Below, piece by piece: positions 32,056 through 39,656 of a DNA stretch of 64,000 bases. The position numbers and the translations under genes were made by a program. Source of the DNA: Streptomyces sp. NBC_01775. Its GTDB lineage: Bacteria > Actinomycetota > Actinomycetes > Streptomycetales > Streptomycetaceae. Below the pieces are notes generated by a model. That model did not search any database. It was given only the letters and a program-made list of their open reading frames with translations, and was not told the DNA's origin. Positions within the stretch are counted from its first letter, which is position 1. Every line of letters starts with the position of its first letter. Where the stretch lies: positions 7,626,001 through 7,690,000 of the forward strand of contig NZ_CP109104.1 in the NCBI RefSeq assembly GCF_035917675.1. Direction: 5' to 3'.

Positions 32056-32398
32056 GGGCCCTCCCGGCGGACAGGGCGCGCCGTTCCCCGTGGGGGGCAT
32101 GTCTGCCGGGACGCGCGTGTTGACGTGGACAGGGCTATTGATCCCCCCTGACAGCTCACGGTCAAGACACGTGCGCAGAAGTCCAGTTGCGGACAGCACT
32201 TTGTCCAAGCCCCGCCCGGCGCTCAACGCAACCCCGGGTGCGCGCCCAAGCCCCCTCGGGGGCGCCCGCAGCCCGGCGGGGGAGCGCGTCATTTGCCGGA
32301 CCGGCAAGCTTCCTTGGCCGGGGGCGACCCGCTGCCGGAGGCTCGGGGCGTGCGGGCCCGAGGGCCGCACGGCACGCCTGAGCACCCAGGAGAGCGTC
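32056..32398. other. Divergent promoter region, sugar importer and epoxide hydrolase
   Basis: These 343 bases hold no gene. They should contain the importer promoter (minus strand) and the hydrolase promoter (plus strand). TTGCCGGACCGGCAA at 32293-32307 is a perfect 6-bp inverted repeat and the clearest operator candidate. Confidence 0.5.
32293..32307. promoter_or_regulatory. Candidate operator TTGCCG-GAC-CGGCAA
   Basis: This is a perfect 6-bp inverted repeat with a 3-bp centre, 92 bp upstream of the epoxide hydrolase ATG. The binding factor is unknown; identification is by symmetry only. Confidence 0.3.
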
Positions 32399-33472
32399 AT
32401 GCCACAGCCCCCTTCAGGACCCATCCCCGCGCCCGGTCCCGGGCCCCGTTCCGCGCGTCCCGAGCCCCTTTCCGGTGCCTTGTCCGCCTCCCCTCCCGCT
32501 GCCCCGCCGGGCGGCCTGCACCGGCTGGCCGAGGTGCCTGGCGGCCGGATCCACCTGGTCGAGCAGGGCACAGGGCCGCTGGTGCTGCTCGTCCACGGCT
32601 TCCCCGAGGGGTGGTACTCCTGGCGCCACCAGCTGCCCGCGCTCGCGGCAGCCGGATACCGCGCCGTCGCCGTGGACGTACGCGGCTACGGGCGCTCCTC
32701 CAAGCCAGGGGCCGTCTCCGACTACCGGATGCTGGCCCATGTCGCCGACAACGTGGGAGTCGTCCACGCGCTGGGGGAGCGCACCGCGACCGTTGTGGGG
32801 CACGACTGGGGCGCCACGATCGCCGCGAACAGCGCACTGCTGCGCCCCGATGTCTTCACCGCCGTCGGCCTGCTCGGTGTCCCCTACGCGCCGCGCGGGG
32901 GGATACGGCCCACCGAGGCGTTCGCCGCGCTCGGCGGAACTGAGGAGTTTTACGTCAGCTACTTCCAGCAGCCGGGCCGGGCCGAGGCGGAGATCGAGGC
33001 CGATGTGCGCGGCTGGCTCGCGGGCTTCTACGCGAGCCTCTCGGCCGACACCGGGGCCGGGGCCGAGGCTTACGGCGGCAGCCCGTACTTCGTGCCGGAG
33101 GGCGCCCGGATGGCCGACCGGTTCGTCGGCGGGCGGCTGCCCGGGTGGCTGAGCGAGGCCGAACTGGACGTGTACGCCGGGGAGTTCGAGCGTACGGGCC
33201 TGACCGGCGCGCTCAACCGCTACCGCAACGTCGACCGCGACTGGGCGGACCTGGCTGCCTGGGACGGGGCGCCCATCGGCGTGCCCTCGCTGTTCGTGGG
33301 CGGCGAACTGGACTCCTCGACGACCTGGCTGGCCCCGGCGATCGAGGCGTTCCCCCGGACCCTGCCGGGCCTGCGGGGCTCGCACCTCCTGCCCGGGTGC
33401 GGTCACTGGGTGCAGCAGGAGCGGCCGGAGGAGGTCAACGGCCTCCTCGTGGGATGGCTGGAGCAGCTTTGA
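32399..33472 (+). CDS. Alpha/beta-fold epoxide hydrolase
   Basis: This is a 357-aa hydrolase. After a Pro-rich 40-residue N-terminal extension the fold shows the oxyanion motif HGFPEGWYSWRHQ (66-78), RGYGRSSKP, the nucleophile elbow GHDWGA with Asp136, and the catalytic His in PGCGHWVQQERP near the C-terminus. Asp as nucleophile, rather than Ser, marks an epoxide hydrolase or haloalkane dehalogenase; the HGFPE motif favours epoxide hydrolase (EphA-like). It opens epoxides to diols in the cytoplasm, probably for detoxification. ATG 32399 follows AGGAGAG. Confidence 0.88.
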   Translation: MPQPPSGPIPAPGPGPRSARPEPLSGALSASPPAAPPGGLHRLAEVPGGRIHLVEQGTGPLVLLVHGFPEGWYSWRHQLPALAAAGYRAVAVDVRGYGRSSKPGAVSDYRMLAHVADNVGVVHALGERTATVVGHDWGATIAANSALLRPDVFTAVGLLGVPYAPRGGIRPTEAFAALGGTEEFYVSYFQQPGRAEAEIEADVRGWLAGFYASLSADTGAGAEAYGGSPYFVPEGARMADRFVGGRLPGWLSEAELDVYAGEFERTGLTGALNRYRNVDRDWADLAAWDGAPIGVPSLFVGGELDSSTTWLAPAIEAFPRTLPGLRGSHLLPGCGHWVQQERPEEVNGLLVGWLEQL

Positions 33473-33473
33473 G

Positions 33474-33533
33474 GCGGACGGGAGCAACTCGGCGAGGACG
33501 GACGCAACTCGGCTAGGACGGACGCAACTTGGC
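33474..33533. repeat. Three 20-bp tandem repeats after the epoxide hydrolase
   Basis: The unit GAGGACGGACGCAACTCGGC is at 33494-33513, with variants at 33474-33493 and 33514-33533. It begins right after the hydrolase stop codon. Confidence 0.75.
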
Positions 33534-33556
33534 GGGGAAAAACAACGACTTGAGTG

Positions 33557-33572
33557 TTGATGGATTCATCAA
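33557..33572. promoter_or_regulatory. Candidate operator TTGATG-GATT-CATCAA
   Basis: A perfect 6-bp inverted repeat with a 4-bp spacer, in AT-richer DNA than its surroundings and 43 bp before the small open reading frame at 33615. The shape suits a MarR- or TetR-type dimer. Confidence 0.4.
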
Positions 33573-33614
33573 TGCAGGGTCCCTGTTGACGCCTCAGAGG
33601 AAGGAACGCCATCC

Positions 33615-33674
33615 ATGGCGAAAGCGAGACGGCCGGGACCCAGCACGAGAGTGAGCCGACCGGCCCTTCCGTGA
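33615..33674 (+). CDS. Possible 19-aa small peptide
   Basis: ATG 33615 opens a 19-residue basic peptide (MAKARRPGPSTRVSRPALP) ended by TGA. It is preceded by a strong GAGGAAGGA ribosome site (9-nt spacing) and a symmetric operator-like site. It may be a leader peptide, a true small protein, or the stump of a lost gene whose promoter survives. There is no homology to judge from. Confidence 0.25.
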   Translation: MAKARRPGPSTRVSRPALP

Positions 33675-33684
33675 GGCGGGTTGT

Positions 33685-34245
33685 TCAGTTCCGTGGGGTG
33701 AGCAGCGCGGCGAGCGGGCCCGTGATGTCCGCGCGGGTGGGCGGGCGCGCCGCGGCGAGCGACTGGGCGAGCAGGCCGTCGAGCACTCGGACGAGTGCGA
33801 TGGCGGTCTGCTCGTCCGTGTGCCGCGCCAGGACCGCGCGCTCGGTCTCCGCGTACAGCAGGGCCGAGGCGCGCAGTTCGGGCCGTCGCATCGCGGCCGT
33901 CAGCAGCTCGTAGCTGACGATCAACTCCTCGCGCGCGTGGCGCAGTTGGTCCTCGACCAGGTCGGCGAGCGCATCCACGAGACCGGCCGGCGACACCTCG
34001 CCCAGCTCCTCGCCCCAGGAGTGCAGCCAGTCCGCGTAGCGCTCGCTCAGCCGCCGGGTCGCGGCGTCCAGCAGATCGTCGAGGGTGGCGAAGTAGTACG
34101 TCGTCGACCCGAGCGGTACCTCCGCCTCACGGGCCACCGCGCGATGGCTGACCCCCGCGATGCCCTGCTCCAGCAGGAGCCGCTCGGTGGCGGCCATGAT
34201 CCGCTCCCGGCGCTCGGGGTCGGCCGGTCCGCGCTTGGCTCCCAT
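33685..34245 (-). CDS. TetR-family repressor
   Basis: This is a 186-aa regulator. The N-terminal HTH (about 15-60) reads ERIMAATERLLLEQGIAGVS, HRAVAREAEVPLGSTTYYFA, the classic TetR recognition segment with conserved TTYYF. The C-terminal ligand domain is helical (QLRHAREELIVSYELLTAAM). It is divergent from an MFS efflux gene 208 bp away, with two palindromes in the gap; the usual arrangement is repression of the pump and itself, released by the pump substrate. ATG 34243-34245 has GGAG upstream; GTG two codons earlier is possible. Confidence 0.9.
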   Translation of the reverse strand: MGAKRGPADPERRERIMAATERLLLEQGIAGVSHRAVAREAEVPLGSTTYYFATLDDLLDAATRRLSERYADWLHSWGEELGEVSPAGLVDALADLVEDQLRHAREELIVSYELLTAAMRRPELRASALLYAETERAVLARHTDEQTAIALVRVLDGLLAQSLAAARPPTRADITGPLAALLTPRN

Positions 34246-34366
34246 CGGCACTCCGTATCTCCGGGCTCTCTCGGCTCTTCCGGTTCTCTGGGCGGTTCCC
34301 CGGGTGGATTCTCCGGGCGCTCTCCGCGGCGCCGGGAAAGAAACGAGGCGCGGCCCCGGCGCGATT

Positions 34367-34404
34367 TGTGTACTCTAGTACACAGATTTATGTACGCCCG
34401 TACA
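34367..34404. promoter_or_regulatory. Paired palindromic operators between tetR-like and MFS genes
   Basis: TGTGTAC-TCTA-GTACACA (34367-34384) and TGTACG-CC-CGTACA (34391-34404) are both perfect inverted repeats sharing the TGTAC/GTACA half-site. They lie in AT-rich DNA between the divergent genes, the expected place for the TetR-type repressor to bind, overlapping the efflux promoter. Confidence 0.75.
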
Positions 34405-34453
34405 CAAATGCCGGGGGCGTGACCCGCACCCGGTGGAGGGGAGGCGCTGCGAC

Positions 34454-36121
34454 ATGGCGCACAACGTACGCGACGCGACCGACGCGACCGACGCGACCGA
34501 CGCGACCGACGTGGCCGACGTGGCAGCGAAGGCCGGCGCGCGTGAGTGGGCGGGGCTGGTGGTCCTCACGCTGCCCGTACTCCTGATCGCGGTCGACCTC
34601 ACCGTCCTCGGCTTCGCGATCCCCGCGCTGAGTGCGGACCTCGCTCCGTCGAGCAGCCAACTGCTGTGGCTCGTGGACATCTACTCGTTCGTGCTCGCCG
34701 GACTGCTGGTGACCATGGGCACGCTCGGCGACCGCGTCGGCCGCCGCAAGCTGCTGATGACCGGCTGCGCCGGCTTCGGTGCCGCCTCGGTGCTCGCCGC
34801 CTACGCGCCCAGCGCCGCCGGGCTGATCGCCGCGCGCGTCCTGCTGGGCGTCGCCGGTGCGACGCTGATGCCCTCGACGCTCTCGCTCCTGCGCAACATG
34901 TTCCGCGAGGAGCGGCAGCGGCTCGTCGCAGTCGCCGCCTGGGGCTCGGCCTTCAGCGCGGGCTCCGCGCTCGGGCCCGTCGTCGGAGGGGTGCTGCTGG
35001 AGCACTTCTGGTGGGGCTCCGTCTTTCTGATCAACGTGCCGATCGTGGTGCTCGCGCTGATAGGGCTGCCGCTGCTGGTGCCCGAGGCGCGTGACCCCTC
35101 GCCGGGCCGCTTCGATCTGCTGAGCGCCGCGCTGACCTTGCTGACGGTGCTGCCCGTCGTCTACGCCATCAAGATCTTCGCGCACGGCGACGAGCTGAAG
35201 GCGCTGCCGTTCCTCGTCGTCGGACTGCTCTTCGGCTACGTATTCGTACGGCGCCAGCGCACGCTCGCTGATCCGCTCATCGACATCTCCCTGTTCAGGA
35301 TCCGTACCTTCTCGGCCGCGATCGTCACCAATGTGCTGGTGGTCTTCGTGATGGCCGGATCGCTCTTCTTCATACCGCAGTTCCTCCAGCTCTCCGAAGG
35401 GCTCTCCCCGCTGCGCGGCGGGCTCCTGCTGCTGCCGGGCGCCGCGCTCTCGGTGGCCTCCGGCTTCTTCGCCGCCGCCGCGGCCCAGCGGGCCGGGCTG
35501 CGCCGGCTGGTCGCCGGAGGTCTCGCCACGGCGGCGCTCGGCTACGCCGTGATGACGGCGCTTCCGCTGGGGCATGGCGTCGCCGTGATCACCGTCGCCT
35601 TCTGCCTCATCAGCCTGGGCGCCGGCACGGTGATGACGCTGACCAACAGCATCGTGCTCTCCACCGTGCCGCCCGAACGCGCGGGTGCCGCCTCCGCGGT
35701 GTCCGAGACCGGCATCGAACTGGGCGGCGCGCTGGGTGTGGCGGTCCTGGGCAGCGTGCTGTCCTCCGCGTACCGCGTGGGTCTCGACCCGGTCGAGGGC
35801 GTGTCCTCCGAGGTGATGGGCAGCGCGCGGGAGACGTTCGCGAACGCGCTGCGCCAGGCCGCCGAAACGGGTGGGGCGGCGGGCCGTTCGCTGGCCGGTG
35901 CCGCGCGGGACGCCTTCGCCGGGGGTGTACAGCTCACCGGGATCGTCGGCGCGGGCTTGCTTGTTGTCGCGACGGCGCAGGCGTGGGTGCTGCTGCGGCC
36001 CGGTGGCGCGGCGGGTGACGGAGCCGACCGGGGCGACGGTGCCGACCCCGATGGCGGTGCCGCCTCCGATGCCGGTGCCGATGCCGGTACCGGCCGTCCG
36101 CTTGGTTCTACAGTCCTGTAG
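34454..36121 (+). CDS. MFS multidrug efflux transporter, DHA2 (14-TM) family
   Basis: This is a 555-aa inner-membrane drug/proton antiporter of the EmrB/QacA type. Motif D1 region LIAVDLTVLGFAIPALSADL starts helix 1; the loop motif A GTLGDRVGRRKLLM and motif C region SAGSALGPVVGGVLLEHFWW are clear. Fourteen helices are predicted; the C-terminal 40 residues are a Gly/Asp/Ala-rich tail. The N-terminus bears a four-fold DAT repeat from 9-bp DNA repeats. ATG 34454 lies after a GGGAGG site. Repression by the divergent TetR is expected. Confidence 0.92.
   Translation: MAHNVRDATDATDATDATDVADVAAKAGAREWAGLVVLTLPVLLIAVDLTVLGFAIPALSADLAPSSSQLLWLVDIYSFVLAGLLVTMGTLGDRVGRRKLLMTGCAGFGAASVLAAYAPSAAGLIAARVLLGVAGATLMPSTLSLLRNMFREERQRLVAVAAWGSAFSAGSALGPVVGGVLLEHFWWGSVFLINVPIVVLALIGLPLLVPEARDPSPGRFDLLSAALTLLTVLPVVYAIKIFAHGDELKALPFLVVGLLFGYVFVRRQRTLADPLIDISLFRIRTFSAAIVTNVLVVFVMAGSLFFIPQFLQLSEGLSPLRGGLLLLPGAALSVASGFFAAAAAQRAGLRRLVAGGLATAALGYAVMTALPLGHGVAVITVAFCLISLGAGTVMTLTNSIVLSTVPPERAGAASAVSETGIELGGALGVAVLGSVLSSAYRVGLDPVEGVSSEVMGSARETFANALRQAAETGGAAGRSLAGAARDAFAGGVQLTGIVGAGLLVVATAQAWVLLRPGGAAGDGADRGDGADPDGGAASDAGADAGTGRPLGSTVL
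36108..36121. promoter_or_regulatory. Inverted repeat CTACAG-TC-CTGTAG at the MFS stop
   Basis: This perfect 6-bp inverted repeat includes the TAG stop of the MFS gene and lies 46 bp before the terD-like start. It may be an operator for the terD-like gene or simply chance. Confidence 0.25.
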
Positions 36122-36166
36122 ATTCAAGGGAATCGGTCAACCGACACACTCATCCGGGAGGACACC

Positions 36167-36742
36167 GTGGGAGTTTCACTCGCCAAGGGCGGCAACGTCT
36201 CGCTGAGCAAGGAGGCGCCTGGCCTGACGGCTGTGCTTGTCGGCCTCGGCTGGGACGTCCGTACGACGACCGGCACCGACTACGACCTGGACGCGAGCGC
36301 CCTGCTGTGCGACGCGTCCGGCAAGGTCCTCTCCGACCAGCACTTCGTGTTCTACAACAACCTCACCAGCCCGGACGGTTCGGTCGAGCACACCGGCGAC
36401 AACCTCACGGGCGAGGGCGAGGGCGACGACGAGACCCTCAAGGTCAACCTCGCCGCCGTCCCGGTCGAGATCAACAAGATCGTCTTCCCCGTCTCCATTC
36501 ACGACGCCGAGCGCCGCAGCCAGAACTTCGGCCAGGTCAGCAACGCGTTCATCCGCGTCGTCAACCAGTCCGGCGGCGCCGAACTGGCCCGCTACGACCT
36601 GAGCGAGGACGCCGCCACCGAGACCGCCATGGTCTTCGGCGAGCTGTACCGGCACGGCGGCGAGTGGAAGTTCCGCGCCGTGGGCCAGGGCTACGCCTCC
36701 GGACTCGCGGGCATCGCCCAGGACTTCGGCGTCAACGTCTGA
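36167..36742 (+). CDS. TerD-family stress protein
   Basis: This is a 191-aa cytoplasmic calcium-binding-type TerD protein. It has the standard plan: [40 protein letters not shown] with the acidic Ca2+ site, [40 protein letters not shown] and the closing [20 protein letters not shown]. TerD proteins are linked to tellurite and oxidative stress and, in streptomycetes, to development. GTG 36167 has GGGAGGA upstream. It stands alone, without other ter genes. Confidence 0.92.
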   Translation: MGVSLAKGGNVSLSKEAPGLTAVLVGLGWDVRTTTGTDYDLDASALLCDASGKVLSDQHFVFYNNLTSPDGSVEHTGDNLTGEGEGDDETLKVNLAAVPVEINKIVFPVSIHDAERRSQNFGQVSNAFIRVVNQSGGAELARYDLSEDAATETAMVFGELYRHGGEWKFRAVGQGYASGLAGIAQDFGVNV

Positions 36743-37244
36743 GGGGCCCCGGCGCGGAGCGGCGTGGCGCGGACGCGCGCCGGAGGCGCGGGAGGAGTCG
36801 ATGTGGTGCCCGCCCGCCCCGTCTGAGCTGCGAGCTGTCGCCCGGCCCTGCCTGGCACCCGACGGGCGCGGGGCGGGCGTTGGGGTGTGACCGGGGCGTA
36901 CCAGGGTGCCGGGTGTCCGCCGGGCCGCCGGTAGGGGACTAGCGCTGGCGACACGCCCCCAGGCCCCTTCCAGTGGGCCGTTGGGGGAGCCCGAGCGCTG
37001 TCGGATGGGCTGTCTGCTGCCCCAAGCACCAGGCGGGGGGTCTTCCCGCTGGTGCACTCGGGGTCCTGCTGGGGGAGTCGGGGCAGCGACAGGAGCGGCG
37101 AGGCGCCGCCCGACCCGTGCCCTGCCTCCCCGCGCCCCCCCCGTACTGCGCCGCGCCTCCTCGCGCCGCGCCGCATCCGTAGTCGCCTCGTCCCTGCTCA
37201 TCGCCCTTGCCCACCCGCAGTTGAGACCCGTGGGGAACGCCACC
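36743..37244. other. Intergenic region with strong nested RNA helices
   Basis: These 502 bases lack a convincing protein gene. Open frames through it are GC-bias artefacts. The central part (36956-37092) can form three long helices and is listed separately as a possible RNA. Confidence 0.5.
36956..37092 (+). ncRNA. Possible structured RNA
   Basis: Helix 1: CCCCCA/GGCCC pair with GGGCC and TGGGGG (36956-36966 with 36975-36987). Helix 2: CTGTC-T-GCTGCCCC (37010-37023) pairs with GGGGCAGCGACAG (37080-37092), 13 pairs with one bulge. Helix 3, nested inside helix 2: GCACCA-G-GCGGG (37026-37037) pairs with CCCGCTGGTGC (37045-37055). A CGACA/TGTCG pairing could close helix 1. None of the RNase P, tmRNA or SRP signature sequences is seen; a 6S-like RNA or a leader of the next gene are options. 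Strand is assumed from the downstream gene. High GC makes chance helices common. Confidence 0.35.
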
Positions 37245-37976
37245 GTGACCAGTCGTACCGACCCCCTCCGCCTCCACAAGCGCGACAGGCCGGACTTCGA
37301 GCGCGTGCTGCACGAAGCTCTGGAAATCGATCACGTCCGCCAGGCGCTGCGTGCCTCTTCGGCGGGGGCCGCGACGGCCATGGAACTGCGTGCGCGTGCT
37401 CGGGACGCCGCCGACGGGATTGTCTCGGCGGCACGCGTGGAGTACGCCGCGTATCTCCGGCTGCGCACCGGCGCCGACAAGCGTGCCGCCCGGCTGACCC
37501 GGCCCTCCGGAGCGCGCGGGCAGGGCCTGCCCGCCGCGCTCGCCGTGCTGACCCCGGCCATCTCCGGCACCGCTGCGGCGATCTTCCTGTTGCTCGGCTA
37601 CGGCCTGCGGCTGACCGGTACGCAGCGGGAGCTGGCCGGCTCCCTGGTCAGCACCGGCTGGGCGGGCGCCGCACTCGCCGCCCTCGCGCTGGCAGCCGGC
37701 ATGGTCGGCATCCTGCTGACGGCGCTGCGCAACCGTGCGGCGGCCAAGCGCAGTCACGGGCGTGCCGGAGAGCTCGAACAGGCCAGGAAGGACTGGCGGT
37801 CCGCGCTGCTGGAGCGCGGCATGCTGCCCTTCCTCCAGGACCTGCTGGCCCGGTGGGAGACCCGCGGTCCGGCGCCGGACGCCTCGTCCGCGCCCACGGA
37901 GCCGCCCCCGCCCCGCCGCTACTCCAGCCCCGACTTCTCGGCACCCGACTTCTCGGGCCCCGACTTCAGCCGCTGA
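37245..37976 (+). CDS. Hypothetical two-TM membrane protein
   Basis: This is a 243-aa protein. The N-terminal 95 residues are a soluble helical region (FERVLHEALEIDHVRQALRA). Two transmembrane helices follow: AVLTPAISGTAAAIFLLLGY (about 97-116) and GWAGAALAALALAAGMVGIL (about 137-158). The C-terminus is charged then Pro-rich, ending in SPDFSAPDFSGPDFSR, a three-fold PDFS repeat. GTG 37245 is chosen; a longer upstream frame passes through the structured region and is rejected. Not recognised beyond being a streptomycete-type membrane protein. Confidence 0.65.
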   Translation: MTSRTDPLRLHKRDRPDFERVLHEALEIDHVRQALRASSAGAATAMELRARARDAADGIVSAARVEYAAYLRLRTGADKRAARLTRPSGARGQGLPAALAVLTPAISGTAAAIFLLLGYGLRLTGTQRELAGSLVSTGWAGAALAALALAAGMVGILLTALRNRAAAKRSHGRAGELEQARKDWRSALLERGMLPFLQDLLARWETRGPAPDASSAPTEPPPPRRYSSPDFSAPDFSGPDFSR

Positions 37977-38436
37977 CCGCCGGACTCTTGGGGCGCTGTC
38001 GCCGGTATGCCCATCGCATGATGGTCACATGACACCCGACGACACGCTGCCCGCCGCGTGCTGGACAGCGGGTCCCCGCTCTCCGACCGCCTCACCGCGT
38101 GGTCTGCCGACTGCCTGACCGGCCCGGTGCGTTGAGCTCATCGGATCCGCTCGCCCTCGTTGGGCGCTGCGTTGCGGAGACGCCGCTCCTTTCTCCGTCG
38201 CGACGGCGGGACGCGAGGCGGCGGTATTCGGCGGTGCCGAGCGGGCGCGCGCCCGCCCGGTGGGCACCGCCGGTCAGGCTGTCGGTGGCTGAGCGCCGTT
38301 GCGGCGGGAGCAAGTGGCGGGAGCAGGCGGCGGGAGCAAGCGGCGCCCCGTGTCGCCCTTCTCGGGGATGAGCCGCTGCGGCGATTGGCTCAAGGCGTCA
38401 GCGCGCCGCAGCGCCATCGCGCGTCGGGGCAGGACG
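37977..38436. other. Intergenic region before the M23 peptidase
   Basis: No gene is seen in 460 bases. It holds a strong hairpin (38232-38269: CGGTGCC/GGCACCG around a GGGCGCGCGCCC core) and GGCGGGAGCAAG-type repeats at about 38300-38345. I searched by eye for the c-di-AMP (ydaO-type) riboswitch often found before streptomycete wall hydrolases and did not find its conserved blocks. Confidence 0.5.
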
Positions 38437-39600
38437 ATGCGTGCCATGAGTCAGGTCGTACGAAGGAGACGGGTGGCGGCTCGCACAGCCGCGCTGCTGT
38501 GCGCCGTGGTGCTGGCCGGCGGGCTGCCGCAGCCGGGCGCGACGGCTCGGTCCCGCCCCGGGCCCACCGAGGCCGCGCTGCCGGTGCCCGACCGGATCGC
38601 CGTGCTCTACCGCGAAGCCACCGCCGCCTCGGCGCGCTTCGAGCACGCGCACCGTAAGGCGGACCGGCAGCGGTCGGCGGTCGCCAGGACCCAGCGAGCC
38701 GTCAGCCGTGGCAAGAAGCGGCTGCGCCGGCAGCACCTCCAGCTCGGGATCGTCGCCCGCAGCCAGTACCAGCAGGGTGGTTGGAGCCCGGGGACCCAGC
38801 TGCTGACGAGCCGCTCGCCCGACAGCCTGCTCGAAAAGCTCCGTGCCCAGCGCCAGGGCGACCGCGCGTTCGCGCGGCTGCTGCGCGCCACGAGGACGAC
38901 GCAGCACCGGCTGGAGCGGAACAGCGCGCTCGGCAGGACCGTACTGCGCAGGCTGAAGGCGAACGAGGCGCGGCAGGAGCGGGCCAAGCACACCGTCGAG
39001 GTGCGGCTCGCGCTGGCCAAGCGGCGGCTCCACCGGATGCGCGCGGCCCGCGTCGCGCGGGCCGTGGGCCCGGTGACCCGCACGGCGCCGGCCCCTCCCG
39101 CCGTCGCCGTGCCCGCCGTCATGCCCGCCGCCGCGCCCGGCGGCTGCGCGTACTCACCGCCCTCGGGCAACCGCGCCAAGAGCGCCGGGAGCGGCAAACA
39201 GTGGGTGACGCCGGTATCCGACTACGTGCTTTCCGCGGGCTTCGCCTCGTCGGGCAAGCGATGGGCGCACAGCCACACCGGGCAGGACTTCGCGGTGCCG
39301 ACCGGCACACCCGTACACGCCGTGGGCAAGGGCACGGTCGTGTCCACGAGTTGCGGTGACGCTTTCGGGAACCAGATCGTCATCCGCCACCCCGGCGGCT
39401 ACTACACGCAGTACGCGCACCTGTCGCGTATCCACGTGCGGCGGGGCCAGGAGGTGGCGACGGGCGAGCTCATCGGGCTGTCGGGCAGCACCGGCAACTC
39501 CACGGGCCCGCATCTGCACTTCGAGGTGCGGGTCACCCCGAACATGGGCTCGGGCGTCGACCCGGTGCGCTGGCTGCGCGAGCGCGGCGTACGGGTGTGA
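38437..39600 (+). CDS. Secreted M23-family peptidoglycan endopeptidase with coiled coil
   Basis: This is a 387-aa exported protein. A signal peptide (RRRRVAARTAALLCAVVLAG, about 10-35) is followed by a long Arg/Gln-rich coiled coil (about 55-240) and a C-terminal LytM domain (about 275-385). Zinc ligands are in HSHTGQDFAVPTGTPVHAVG (HxxxD) and HLHFEV (HxH), with YYTQYAHLSRIHVRRGQEV between. It cleaves peptide cross-links in peptidoglycan, or may activate amidases as coiled-coil EnvC-like proteins do; the intact zinc motifs favour catalysis. ATG 38437 or 38446 are both possible. It ends in a strong hairpin terminator. Confidence 0.9.
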   Translation: MRAMSQVVRRRRVAARTAALLCAVVLAGGLPQPGATARSRPGPTEAALPVPDRIAVLYREATAASARFEHAHRKADRQRSAVARTQRAVSRGKKRLRRQHLQLGIVARSQYQQGGWSPGTQLLTSRSPDSLLEKLRAQRQGDRAFARLLRATRTTQHRLERNSALGRTVLRRLKANEARQERAKHTVEVRLALAKRRLHRMRAARVARAVGPVTRTAPAPPAVAVPAVMPAAAPGGCAYSPPSGNRAKSAGSGKQWVTPVSDYVLSAGFASSGKRWAHSHTGQDFAVPTGTPVHAVGKGTVVSTSCGDAFGNQIVIRHPGGYYTQYAHLSRIHVRRGQEVATGELIGLSGSTGNSTGPHLHFEVRVTPNMGSGVDPVRWLRERGVRV

Positions 39601-39602
39601 GG

Positions 39603-39636
39603 GCGGGGCCCGGCGACGCATGGCGCCGGGCCCCGC
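39603..39636. terminator. Hairpin terminator between convergent genes
   Basis: GCGGGGCCCGGCG (39603-39615) pairs perfectly with 39624-39636 over an 8-nt loop, just after the M23 peptidase stop and before the stop of the converging sugar permease gene. Confidence 0.85.
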
Positions 39637-39656
39637 GGACAGTTGAGAGCCCCGCC

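Noticed and set aside
30787..32151. 454-aa plus-strand frame over the sugar-binding lipoprotein
   Set aside because: Antisense shadow of a well-defined solute-binding protein.
34388..36127. 579-aa minus-strand frame over the MFS gene
   Set aside because: Shadow frame with no hydrophobic segments; the plus strand encodes a 14-TM transporter.
37977..38436. c-di-AMP riboswitch before the M23 peptidase
   Set aside because: Wall hydrolase leaders in Streptomyces often carry one, but its conserved blocks were not found; only a generic GC-rich hairpin is present.
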